From positions 1-23,424 of the forward strand of contig DPGF01000095.1 of NCBI GenBank assembly GCA_003522105.1: DNA of 23,424 nt, written 5' to 3'. The stretch comes from Oscillibacter sp. (GTDB lineage: Bacteria; Bacillota; Clostridia; Oscillospirales; Oscillospiraceae). A program made the position numbers and the translations under genes. Shown here one piece after another: positions 1 to 6,942 of this stretch (within the stretch, counting starts at the first letter, position 1; every line of letters begins with the position of its first letter). Below the pieces are notes generated by a model, which ran no database searches, was not told where the DNA came from, and saw only the letters and a list, made by a program, of their open reading frames with translations.

Positions 1-1127
1 TTGATGACCAGCGAGAAGGCGCTGAGGTAGACGATGACGGCGATGATGACGTTCGTGATGTACTCGTTGTAGGCCGTCAGGTTCGTCAGCTGCAAGCCGG
101 AGATATCGAGCGTCGACATAAAGATCGCCGTGAAGATGATGCCGATGGGGTTGCAGGAGGCAAGCATCGCAACGGGGATGCCGTTGAAGCCGATGCCGGG
201 GAGGGACTGGTACGTCGACCAGAAGAACTCCGTGTTGCCGGAGAGATAGTAGAGCGAGGCGCCCGCCGCGCTCAGTCCGCCGGCGATGGCCATGGAAAGC
301 ACGATGTTGCGCTTGTCGGCGATACCGGCATAGCGCGCGGCGTGACGGTTGGAGCCGCAGGCCTTGAGCTGGTAGCCGAAGGTCGTCTTGCTCATCATCA
401 CATAAACGCCGATGGCAAAGACGATGGCGATGAGGATACCGCCGTTGACCTGAGAGTTCGGGAAGAGCTTATCAAGGCCCATCTTCGCCGTGGCAACGCC
501 GTTGTAGGTCGTCTTGTAAATGTAGCCTGTCTTGGTGGACTCGGCAACATTCTTGAAGCTGCTGATGTCAAAAAGCCATGTGACGAGGTTCGCCGCGATC
601 CAGTTCGTCATGATGCAGGCCAGCACCTCGTTGATATTGAGCAGCGCCTTGAACAAACCGGGGATCGCGCCCCAGAGCGCACCGGCAAGCGTACCGCCGA
701 GGAAAGCGAGCAGCCAGATGAGCGTGGTGGACATCGTCTCGGACGGAAGGCCGAGGGCGATGGAGAGCGAAACGAGCGTACCCATAAGGTACTGACCCGG
801 CGCGCCGATGTTGAAAAGGCCGGTCTTATACGCCATGCCGACAGAAAGGCCCGTCATAATGAGCGGGGCGGCACGGAAGAGCATATTGCCGATGTTCGTC
901 GGGTTGAAGCCCCACGTCAGCGTGCCGGAGGCGCTGCGCCCCGTAGAAAAGAGGCCGCCGAAGACGATGCGGATACCGTCCCACGCCGAAGAGAGCGAAA
1001 GGTTGGGACTCGTGAGGCCGACGATCAAAATGACGATGCTGCCGACGGCAAGACCGATCAGGATCGAGAGGATGGACGCCGCGACGGACTTGAAGCCTTC
1101 GCTTTGCAGGAAGTGTTCTTTTTTCAT
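1..1127 (-). CDS. nupP: Nucleoside ABC transporter permease (NupP/YufP-like), 3' end cut by window edge
   Basis: This is the first membrane subunit of a BmpA-type nucleoside importer in the cytoplasmic membrane. The frame is open to the left edge, giving about 375 codons without a stop, so the C-terminus is missing. The product starts MKKEHFLQSEG, then has a hydrophobic helix (ASILSILIGLAVGSIVILIVG) and a series of further helices. The segment GLFNIGAPGQYLMG is typical of this permease family, which belongs with the sugar/nucleoside (BPD_transp_2) permeases. The ATG overlaps the stop of the upstream ATPase gene as ATGA, so the two are almost certainly translationally coupled. Known BmpA/NupOPQ systems have a second permease, which would lie beyond the left edge. 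Family assignment is strong. The exact substrate (purine or pyrimidine nucleosides) is inferred from the family and from the nearby nucleoside-salvage genes. Confidence 0.9.
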   Translation of the reverse strand, partial: MKKEHFLQSEGFKSVAASILSILIGLAVGSIVILIVGLTSPNLSLSSAWDGIRIVFGGLFSTGRSASGTLTWGFNPTNIGNMLFRAAPLIMTGLSVGMAYKTGLFNIGAPGQYLMGTLVSLSIALGLPSETMSTTLIWLLAFLGGTLAGALWGAIPGLFKALLNINEVLACIMTNWIAANLVTWLFDISSFKNVAESTKTGYIYKTTYNGVATAKMGLDKLFPNSQVNGGILIAIVFAIGVYVMMSKTTFGYQLKACGSNRHAARYAGIADKRNIVLSMAIAGGLSAAGASLYYLSGNTEFFWSTYQSLPGIGFNGIPVAMLASCNPIGIIFTAIFMSTLDISGLQLTNLTAYNEYITNVIIAVIVYLSAFSLVI

Positions 1128-2665
1128 ACGGCCGCCGCCTCCTTTTCCATGCGCTTAGCGCCGGCCATGTAGAGGCCGAGCTCTTCAACGGTGGTCTTTT
1201 TCGGGTCAAGCTCGCCGACGATCTCGCCCTCGTACATGACGAGAATGCGGTCGGAAAGGCTCATGACCTCGTCCAGCTCGAGCGAGACGAGCAAAATTGC
1301 CTTGCCGCGGTCGCGCTCGGCAACAAGCTGGCTGTGAATAAACTCGATCGCGCCGACGTCGAGGCCGCGCGTGGGCTGCACGGCGACGATGAGATCCTTG
1401 TCGCGGTCGACCTCGCGGGCGATGATGGCCTTCTGCTGGTTGCCGCCGGACATGGAGCGGGCGCGGGTGATGGGGCCCTGGCCGCTGCGCACGTCAAACT
1501 TTGCGATGAGCTCTTCGGCGTAGTCGCGCACGGCCTTGTTGTTGATAAAGCCGTGGTTTTCAAAGCGCGGCTCGTTGAAGCGCTGGAGCACCATGTTCTG
1601 CTCGAGCGTAAAGTCGAGCACGAGGCCGTGCTTGTGGCGATCCTCGGGAATGTGGCTCATATGCTCGCCGCGGTGGCGGATGGAGGCGTGGGAAATATCC
1701 TTGCCGCAGAGCGTGATCGTGCCGGAGGCAGGCTTGTCAAGACCCGTCAGGCCGTAGACAAGCTCGGTCTGGCCGTTGCCGTCGATACCGGCGATGCAGA
1801 CGATCTCGCCTGCGCGCACATTGAACGAGACGTCGTTCACGGCGTTGCGCTTCTGCACGTGGGAGTGGACGCAGAGGTGGTCGACCTTCAAGACCTCGCC
1901 CGCGGGCTTGGCCTCGTCCTTGGTGACCTCAAGCTGCACGGGGCGGCCGACCATCATGTTGGAAAGCTCCTGCTTGGTGGTCTCGCTTGTGTTGACGGTG
2001 CCGATGTACTTGCCCTTGCGCAGAACGCTCACGCGGTCGGAGACCTCCATGATCTCGTTGAGCTTATGGGAAATGAAGAGAATGGACTTGCCTTCGCGGG
2101 CAAACTCCTTCATCGTGGCCATCAGTTCCTCGATCTCCTGCGGAGTCAAAACTGCGGTCGGCTCGTCGAAGATGAGGATCTCATTGTCGCGGTAGAGCAT
2201 CTTCAAAATTTCGACGCGCTGCTGCATGCCGACGGTGATATCCTCGACCTTCGCGTCAAGGTCGACATTCAAACCGTAGCGTTTGGAGATCTCCTCGACC
2301 TTCCTGCGCGCCTCTTTCTTCTGCAAAAAGCCGCACTTCGTCGTCTCCGCGCCGAGGATGATGTTGTCGAGCACGGTGAAAACGTCCACCAGCTTGAAGT
2401 GCTGGTGCACCATGCCGATGCCAAGGGCGGTGGCGTCGTTCGGGTCCTTGATGGACACGACCTTGCCATCCTTTTTGATGATGCCCTCTTCCGGCTGATA
2501 AAGGCCGAACAGAACCGACATCAAGGTCGATTTTCCCGCGCCGTTTTCACCGAGGAGCGCATGGATCTCACCCTTTTTGAGCTGTAAGGTGATGTTGTCG
2601 TTGGCGATAATACCGGGGAATTTTTTGGTGATGTTCAGCATCTCGATCGCATACTGATTCTCCAA
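1124..2665 (-). CDS. nupO: Nucleoside ABC transporter, double ATP-binding protein (NupO/YufO-like)
   Basis: This 513-residue cytoplasmic ATPase powers the nucleoside importer and has two fused nucleotide-binding domains. Domain 1 has a canonical Walker A (GENGAGKS, about residues 39-46), the signature-like VGMQQRVEILKML, and Walker B LIFDEPTAVLTPQE. Domain 2 has a degenerate Walker A without lysine (GIDGNGQTEL), signature SGGNQQKAIIARE and VAVQPTRGLDVGA. This asymmetry is normal for sugar/nucleoside double ATPases. I chose the TTG start at 2665 because GGAGGG lies 9 bases upstream and the protein then begins ENQYAIEMLNITKKFPG, as in relatives. An upstream in-frame ATG at 2728 would add 21 unconserved residues with no good ribosome binding site. 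The 3' end overlaps the permease start by four bases. The BmpA gene upstream has its own terminator, so this gene may also use a promoter in the 190-bp gap. Confidence 0.93.
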   Translation of the reverse strand: MENQYAIEMLNITKKFPGIIANDNITLQLKKGEIHALLGENGAGKSTLMSVLFGLYQPEEGIIKKDGKVVSIKDPNDATALGIGMVHQHFKLVDVFTVLDNIILGAETTKCGFLQKKEARRKVEEISKRYGLNVDLDAKVEDITVGMQQRVEILKMLYRDNEILIFDEPTAVLTPQEIEELMATMKEFAREGKSILFISHKLNEIMEVSDRVSVLRKGKYIGTVNTSETTKQELSNMMVGRPVQLEVTKDEAKPAGEVLKVDHLCVHSHVQKRNAVNDVSFNVRAGEIVCIAGIDGNGQTELVYGLTGLDKPASGTITLCGKDISHASIRHRGEHMSHIPEDRHKHGLVLDFTLEQNMVLQRFNEPRFENHGFINNKAVRDYAEELIAKFDVRSGQGPITRARSMSGGNQQKAIIAREVDRDKDLIVAVQPTRGLDVGAIEFIHSQLVAERDRGKAILLVSLELDEVMSLSDRILVMYEGEIVGELDPKKTTVEELGLYMAGAKRMEKEAAAV

Positions 2666-2739
2666 GTTTTTTCGCCCTCCTTCCGTTTTGATGGCCCGCA
2701 CGCGCTGCGCTGCGAGGACGTAAACCATAATTATGCTAT

Positions 2740-2768
2740 ACTATATCATATTACCATACAAAAAGCAA
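2740..2768 (-). promoter_or_regulatory. Possible promoter for nupO-nupP
   Basis: On the minus strand TTGCTT (2763-2768) and TATAGT (2740-2745) are separated by 17 bases in an AT-rich patch just downstream of the bmpA terminator and upstream of the TTG start of nupO. The -10 matches 5 of 6 consensus bases and the -35 only 3 of 6, so this is tentative. Confidence 0.35.
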
Positions 2769-2800
2769 AAGGTTTTCTCGCGTCATTTCCTGTCAGAAGG

Positions 2801-2834
2801 CAGAAAAAGAACGGAAGGCCGAAGCCTTCCGTTC
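2801..2834 (-). terminator. Rho-independent terminator after bmpA
   Basis: On the minus strand an 11-bp perfect stem (GAACGGAAGGC / GCCTTCCGTTC, plus-strand 2809-2819 and 2824-2834) is closed by a C(UUCG)G tetraloop, a very stable type, and followed by TTTTTCTG. It lies 22 bases past the bmpA stop and would reduce the ATPase/permease transcript relative to the abundant binding protein. Confidence 0.88.
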
Positions 2835-2855
2835 TCAATATGTTGTGCGATGAAA

Positions 2856-4022
2856 TCAGCCGCCGATGTAGTTGACGTTGACGTTGGTCAGGCCGCCCTC
2901 AGCGGGGTTGGCCATCTCGGAGTTGTTGTCGATGGTGAGGTCGCCGTTGAGAACCTGCTGGAAGAGATCCTCGTAGTCAGCAACGGTGAAGTTCTCCATG
3001 GACCAGGTAGCGGTCGGCAGGCCGACAGCGTTCTCCTTGACACCGAGAGCGGTGGCGTTGTTGCCGATCTCGTCCCAAGTGCCGTCGTAAACCTTGGCGA
3101 TGGCCCACTCGGCAGCGTCGCTCAGGCCCTTCATGGCGGAGGTCACAACGGTGTCGGACTCGCTGGACTGGTCGACGTCGACGCCGACGACCTTGCCGTC
3201 CTCAGCGGAAGCGGCAGCCGCGACGGACTGGAACATGGAACCGCCGCAGGCAAAGACGATCTCAGTGCCGTTGGCATACCAGCCGGAGACCATGGTCTGC
3301 AGCTCGGGGGAAGCCTGGAAGGAAGCACCGTACTCCCAGGAGTAGTTCAGGTCGACGGTCTTATCCATTTCCTTGGCAGCATCGTTCGCGCCCTGAGCAA
3401 AGCCCCAGCCGTAACGGATGCAGGCGGGGTTCGTGCCGCCGCCGCCGCCGGTGAAGCCGAGCTTCTCGTAGCCTTCCTTGACGACAGCGTAACCGGCGAA
3501 GTAGCCGCACTGCTCTTCGTTGAAGGAGATACCGGCAACGTTGTCAAGGCCGAGGGACCAACCGTCGATGAAGACGAACTTGGTGTCGGTGAACTCCTTA
3601 GCGGCCTTCTCGAGGGCCGTGCCCTGCATGAAGCCGGCGCAGACGATGACCTTGGCGCCGCCGTCCACGGCAGCCTTCATGGCGTCGTAGCGGTCGTCAT
3701 CGGTCGCCTGATCGCCGTTGGCGGGCTGATAGTACTTGTAGCTCAGGCCGTTGTTGGCGGCATAGAGCTTCACGCCGTCGAAAGTGCCCTGGTTGAAGGA
3801 CTTATCCTTCAGCTGGCCAACGTCGGTGACGAAAGCAACTTCATACTTGCCGTCCTCGGACGTCATGTTGTCCTCGATGTCGTCGGGGTTGGTGTAGGTG
3901 ACGGTCCCGCCCTGCTGATCGTCGGTGTTGTTGTCCTGGTTGTCGTCGGTCTTCTTATCACCGCAGGCAACGAGGGACAGCACCATGACGAGAGCGAGAA
4001 GCATTGCAAAAAACTTCTTCAT
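2856..4022 (-). CDS. bmpA: BmpA/Med-family nucleoside-binding lipoprotein
   Basis: This is the extracytoplasmic substrate-binding lipoprotein of the nucleoside ABC importer, 388 residues. It starts MKKFFAMLLALVMVLSLVACGDKK, a signal peptide with a lipobox ending at Cys20, followed by an Asp/Asn/Gln-rich linker. The mature part contains EVAFVTDVGQLKDKSFNQG, which matches the hallmark segment of the BmpA/PnrA family near the first beta strand, and later a periplasmic-binding fold with KVIVCAGFMQG and KFVFIDG. The start at 4022 is supported by AAGGAAGG eight bases upstream. A longer frame reaching 4118 adds residues upstream of the signal peptide and is rejected. The ATPase and permease genes follow in the same direction. 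In this family ligands are purine or pyrimidine nucleosides; which one is bound here cannot be read from the sequence. Confidence 0.95.
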   Translation of the reverse strand: MKKFFAMLLALVMVLSLVACGDKKTDDNQDNNTDDQQGGTVTYTNPDDIEDNMTSEDGKYEVAFVTDVGQLKDKSFNQGTFDGVKLYAANNGLSYKYYQPANGDQATDDDRYDAMKAAVDGGAKVIVCAGFMQGTALEKAAKEFTDTKFVFIDGWSLGLDNVAGISFNEEQCGYFAGYAVVKEGYEKLGFTGGGGGTNPACIRYGWGFAQGANDAAKEMDKTVDLNYSWEYGASFQASPELQTMVSGWYANGTEIVFACGGSMFQSVAAAASAEDGKVVGVDVDQSSESDTVVTSAMKGLSDAAEWAIAKVYDGTWDEIGNNATALGVKENAVGLPTATWSMENFTVADYEDLFQQVLNGDLTIDNNSEMANPAEGGLTNVNVNYIGG

Positions 4023-4044
4023 TCTTCTATCCTTCCTTATTCTT

Positions 4045-4070
4045 CCGGTCAGCGAAAAGTCGCTTTCCGG
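4045..4070 (-). promoter_or_regulatory. Hairpin in the bmpA 5' leader
   Basis: The bmpA leader contains a stem made of CCGG/CCGG (4045-4048, 4067-4070) and AGCGA/TCGCT (4051-4055, 4060-4064) with a four-base loop, ending a few bases upstream of the ribosome binding site. It may affect translation or mRNA stability. I do not recognise a known riboswitch class in it. Confidence 0.35.
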
Positions 4071-4102
4071 TGTATTTGAAGCACTGTCGCACTTCGCCCC
4101 AT

Positions 4103-4131
4103 AGTATAACAAAGGCATGGCGGAGAATCAA
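4103..4131 (-). promoter_or_regulatory. Promoter for bmpA
   Basis: On the minus strand TTGATT (4126-4131) and TATACT (4103-4108) are spaced by exactly 17 bases, about 80 bases upstream of the bmpA start. The -35 box and part of the spacer lie in the inverted repeat at 4117-4148. Confidence 0.75.
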
Positions 4132-4148
4132 GACCGATTCTCCGCCAT
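4117..4148. repeat. 13-bp inverted repeat with terminator-like tail, overlapping the bmpA promoter
   Basis: ATGGCGGAGAATC (4117-4129) and GATTCTCCGCCAT (4136-4148) form a perfect 13-bp stem with a six-base loop between the end of the EIIC-like gene and the bmpA start. On the plus strand it is followed by TTTACTTTTTTC, a good U-tract, although no plus-strand gene ends here. On the minus strand, where the EIIC-like gene would need a terminator, the tail GCCTTTGTT is weak. It could be a terminator, an operator for bmpA, or both. Confidence 0.6.
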
Positions 4149-4206
4149 TTTACTTTTTTCGTGATATTCGAAGCTATTCTTTACAAAAAGTACACAATTT
4201 TTACAC

Positions 4207-5280
4207 TTAGTCGAGCTTCAGGTCGCCGTCCTTGACCCAGCCGAGGCGGCGGCAGACCATGTTGATGGCCGGCGCAAGGATCGCGGGCAGCACGATGGCG
4301 ACGAGCACGAGGCCCAGCCAGTCAAAGCCCGTGGCACTGATGGCTTCCGCGCCCTTGGCGATGGCATCCTCGGAGGGGGCGAGCCAGCCCGTCCACACGC
4401 CGATGGGGCCGCAGAGGCCGCAGGTGCCCATGCCGGAGTTGATGGGCGCGCCGTTCATCTCAAGATGGAACACGCAGGTGGCGATGGGGCCGGTGATGGC
4501 GGAGGCAAGCGTCGGCGCGATCCACACGCGGGGATTGCGGACGATGTTGGGCATCTGGAGCATGGAGGTGCCGAGACCCTGAGAGACAAGGCCGCCCCAG
4601 CGGTTTTCCTTGAAGCTCATCACGGCAAAGCCGACCATCTGCGCGCAGCAGCCCGCGACCGCCGCGCCGCCGGCAAGACCCGTAAGGCCCAGCACCGAGC
4701 AGATGGCGGCGGACGAGATTGGCAGCGTGAGCGCGATGCCCACGAGCACGGAAACGGCAATGCCCATCCAGAACGGCTGGAGCTTGGTCGCGTTGTCGAT
4801 GACGATGCCGAAGGCGGAAGCGGCCGTGCCGATGGGCGGCGCGATCCACTTGGCGAGCGCCACACCGACTAAGATCGTCACAGCGGGCGTAACGAGAATG
4901 TCGATCTTCGTCTCCTTGCTCACGGCCTTGCCGCACTCGGCGGCGACGACGGCGATGATGAGAACGGCAAGCGGGCCGCCCGCGCCGCCCTCGGCGTTCG
5001 CCGCATAGCCCACCGCCGCAAGGGAAAAGAGCACCATCGGGTCAGCCTTGAGCGCGTAGCCGATGGCGACGGCCATCGCCGGGCCGGAGACGGACATCGC
5101 ATAAGTGCCGATATCCGTCAAAAACGGAACGCCGAGCTGTGCGCCGAGCGTCTTGATGATCGTGCCGATCAGCAGCGAGCAGAAAAGACCCTGTGCCATC
5201 GCGCCGAGCGCGTCGATGCCGTAGCGCTTGGCCGAAACCTCAATATTTTTGCGTTTGCAAAATGCTTTTATCGTTTCCAT
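4207..5280 (-). CDS. PTS EIIC-like membrane transporter (PTS_EIIC_2 family), candidate niacin-regulated permease
   Basis: This 357-residue protein is strongly hydrophobic, with about ten predicted helices rich in Gly/Ala (for example VSGPAMAVAIGYAL, AVLIIAVVAAECG). Motifs such as GTSMLQMPNIVRNPRVW and HLEMNGAPINSGMGTCGLCGPIG recall the orphan PTS_EIIC_2 family (PF13303 type). No EIIA or EIIB partner is nearby, so phosphotransfer-driven sugar uptake is doubtful. The start METIKAF at 5280 is chosen because GAGGA lies four bases upstream; the longer frame to 5331 runs through the palindrome and promoter. The gene directly follows a NiaR-type 3H regulator and has its own consensus promoter overlapped by a large palindrome, suggesting control by that repressor. 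From this context I infer transport of nicotinate, nicotinamide or a related NAD precursor. The family is fairly secure; the substrate is a hypothesis. Confidence 0.8.
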   Translation of the reverse strand: METIKAFCKRKNIEVSAKRYGIDALGAMAQGLFCSLLIGTIIKTLGAQLGVPFLTDIGTYAMSVSGPAMAVAIGYALKADPMVLFSLAAVGYAANAEGGAGGPLAVLIIAVVAAECGKAVSKETKIDILVTPAVTILVGVALAKWIAPPIGTAASAFGIVIDNATKLQPFWMGIAVSVLVGIALTLPISSAAICSVLGLTGLAGGAAVAGCCAQMVGFAVMSFKENRWGGLVSQGLGTSMLQMPNIVRNPRVWIAPTLASAITGPIATCVFHLEMNGAPINSGMGTCGLCGPIGVWTGWLAPSEDAIAKGAEAISATGFDWLGLVLVAIVLPAILAPAINMVCRRLGWVKDGDLKLD

Positions 5281-5302
5281 GTTATCCTCACAACCTAAAA
5301 AA

Positions 5303-5347
5303 ATAGTGTCACGGACGACGTGTCTTGACACGTGTCCATGACACTAT
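5303..5347. promoter_or_regulatory. 45-bp nested palindrome: candidate 3H/NiaR operator and/or terminator
   Basis: The centre is a perfect dyad ACGTGTC-TT-GACACGT (5318-5333). It is flanked by GGAC (5313-5316) with GTCC (5334-5337), and by the perfect outer arms ATAGTGTCA (5303-5311) and TGACACTAT (5339-5347). The repeated GTGTC/GACAC half-sites would suit a dimeric repressor binding twice. On the minus strand the outer arm runs straight into TTTTTTT, so the same element can also act as a hairpin terminator for the regulator gene. One arm contains most of the -10 box of the downstream promoter. Confidence 0.7.
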
Positions 5348-5371
5348 AATCGCTTGTCGCAGGATTGTCAA
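5343..5371 (-). promoter_or_regulatory. Consensus promoter for the EIIC-like gene
   Basis: On the minus strand a perfect -35 TTGACA (5366-5371) is followed after 17 bases by -10 TATAGT (5343-5348), directly after the regulator stop codon. The expected start of transcription lies inside the palindrome at 5303-5347, which would let a bound repressor block it. Confidence 0.85.
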
Positions 5372-5374
5372 CCC

Positions 5375-5890
5375 TTAATTTCCGCTTTCCTCCAATAAAA
5401 GCCCAAGCGCGCGCAGCGCATCCTTCGTGCGCTCGAAGGCCGCCTCGTCGGGACAGAGGAGCGTATGCAGGTGGATGCCGTCGGTCAGGCGGGAGAGCGG
5501 CTCTGCATTCCTGCACCGCTCAATGAACTGCCCGACCTCGTAGCGGCTGGCAATTTGCAGCGGGCCGGTGAGCTGCCCGTAGATCGGGTGATCGACGATC
5601 ACGTCGATCACCGTGCAGCCGTTGTCGACGATGGTGTTGAGCTCAGCTTCCATCTGCTGCGGCGTGTGCTTCACCGCGATCCGGCGGAGAAGGCCGCGCG
5701 CCTCCTTCGGTGTCACGTAGCCGCGCGGGGTCGCAAGGATCTCCTCGCCGGAGGAACGCAGAAGCGCGATGTCACCCACGATGATCTGCCGGGAAACGGA
5801 GAATTTCTCCGCCAGCGCGGAGGCGCTGATGGGCGCGTCCGACGCGCGCAGCACATCGGCAATGGCTTTTCGCCGCTCGTCAGAATGCAT
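5375..5890 (-). CDS. niaR: NiaR-type transcriptional repressor (HTH + 3H domain)
   Basis: This 171-residue cytoplasmic DNA-binding protein is of the YrxA/NiaR family, which represses NAD-precursor uptake and synthesis genes when niacin is present. Residues about 4-60 form a winged helix (ISASALAEKFSVSRQIIVGDIALLR). Residues about 70-165 form the 3H ligand domain. His75, Glu83, His140 and His142 have the same spacing as the metal-binding His79, Glu87, His144 and His146 that I recall for the Thermotoga maritima NiaR structure. HPIYGQLTGPL is also a family hallmark. Start ATG 5890 has GGAAGG just upstream. The gene lies 98 bases after the kinase gene; only weak promoter-like matches are visible in that gap, so it may be read from the deo operon. 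The next gene downstream, the EIIC-like transporter, is its probable target. Confidence 0.93.
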   Translation of the reverse strand: MHSDERRKAIADVLRASDAPISASALAEKFSVSRQIIVGDIALLRSSGEEILATPRGYVTPKEARGLLRRIAVKHTPQQMEAELNTIVDNGCTVIDVIVDHPIYGQLTGPLQIASRYEVGQFIERCRNAEPLSRLTDGIHLHTLLCPDEAAFERTKDALRALGLLLEESGN

Positions 5891-5988
5891 GCTTCCTTCC
5901 CCCTTTTTTCGCCCAAGCAGGGCAAATTTCGATTCCGTTCCGGATAATTCTTATTTTCAATTACTCTTTGTTGTCAGTTTTCGACCAT

Positions 5989-6915
5989 TTAGTACTCAAA
6001 GCAGCTGCCGCCGACAAACTCGCGCACGATGGAGTCGCGCGGCACATAGTCGGTTCTGAGCGGCGGCACGGAGTTGACAACGTCGAAGAGGTCGCTCAGC
6101 CCGTGCTCGGCGATAAAGGCGTCGTCCAGCTGGCTGTAGAACTCCGGAATGTCCTTGAGGTAACGCGCGAGGATGCACGGCTCGTAGTCGTGGAACGTGT
6201 CGATGTGAATGCTCGCGTTGGGCTTATTGGGCATGATGTAGTTCTGCTCGCCGCGATCGACGCTCTCGGCGCGCTCGACCGTCTGGCGCAGGGAATGTCC
6301 GCGGCCCTGATAGTCGCGGATCATGCGGCGCGCCACACGCAGCTGCTCGGGGCGGACGATGCGATCCTTCTCGGTAATGATGCGTGTGCGCGGGGCAACG
6401 TAAACGCCCGTAGCCTCGTTCTTGAGCTCATCGAAGATGAGCGGATTGAGCATGTGGATCCCCTCGGCGATGATGATGGCGTCCTTATCGCCCTGCATGG
6501 GCTTGTAGCCGCCGACAATGCCATCTTTAAAATTGTAGACCGGCAGCTTGACGAGCTCACCGTCCATCAGGCGGTGGATATCGTCGATGAGCCACTGGCG
6601 GTTCACGCAGTAGGGCGACTCCCAGTCGCTCGCCTCGGGCGGGCGCTGATCGAGCGGCAGGAAGAAGTTGTCCATGCTGAGCATGCACACCTTCACGCCG
6701 AGGTTTTCAAGGTATTCGCGCAGGCGCATGGCCGTCGTCGTCTTGCCCGAGCCGCTCGGACCCGTCAGGCAGACGATGGGCTTCTGGCTCTTGTTCATCA
6801 AAATGCTCGCCGCGGCGGAGCTGATCTTATCGTGGAAGACCTCCTCGCAGCGCAGGACGAAGCGGGTATCGTCCCGCATATTCGTCACAATGTTTTCAAT
6901 ATCGATCACACGCAT
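5989..6915 (-). CDS. udk: Uridine kinase-like nucleoside kinase (P-loop, PRK/Udk family)
   Basis: This 308-residue cytoplasmic kinase probably phosphorylates uridine or cytidine (ATP or GTP + nucleoside to NMP). The P-loop GPSGSGKT is at residues 52-59. The following LSMDNFFLPLDQRPPEASDWESPY corresponds to the D-x-F-Y/F region that binds the nucleoside in uridine kinases. IIAEGIHMLN is the Walker B-like strand and RRMIRDYQGRGHS the lid. It is about 100 residues longer than classical Udk (about 210): about 45 residues precede the P-loop and a long tail follows, as in a Firmicutes subgroup often annotated only as a uridine kinase family protein. ATG 6915 is preceded by AAGGAGA at about ten bases. 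It lies 27 bases after deoD in the same direction. The phosphate acceptor is inferred from family and operon, so another nucleoside or a related small molecule remains possible. Confidence 0.85.
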   Translation of the reverse strand: MRVIDIENIVTNMRDDTRFVLRCEEVFHDKISSAAASILMNKSQKPIVCLTGPSGSGKTTTAMRLREYLENLGVKVCMLSMDNFFLPLDQRPPEASDWESPYCVNRQWLIDDIHRLMDGELVKLPVYNFKDGIVGGYKPMQGDKDAIIIAEGIHMLNPLIFDELKNEATGVYVAPRTRIITEKDRIVRPEQLRVARRMIRDYQGRGHSLRQTVERAESVDRGEQNYIMPNKPNASIHIDTFHDYEPCILARYLKDIPEFYSQLDDAFIAEHGLSDLFDVVNSVPPLRTDYVPRDSIVREFVGGSCFEY

Positions 6916-6942
6916 GGCATGACATCTCCTTATTTCGCAGAT

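Noticed and set aside
2733..4079. 448-codon plus-strand frame opposite bmpA
   Set aside because: Antisense shadow of the lipoprotein gene with low-complexity Val/Gly/Asp composition.
5891..5988. Promoter for the NiaR-type gene (a CTGACA and TAAGAA pair with 18-base spacing on the minus strand)
   Set aside because: The -10 match is poor and the gene could be read from the deo operon, so it is not listed as a feature.
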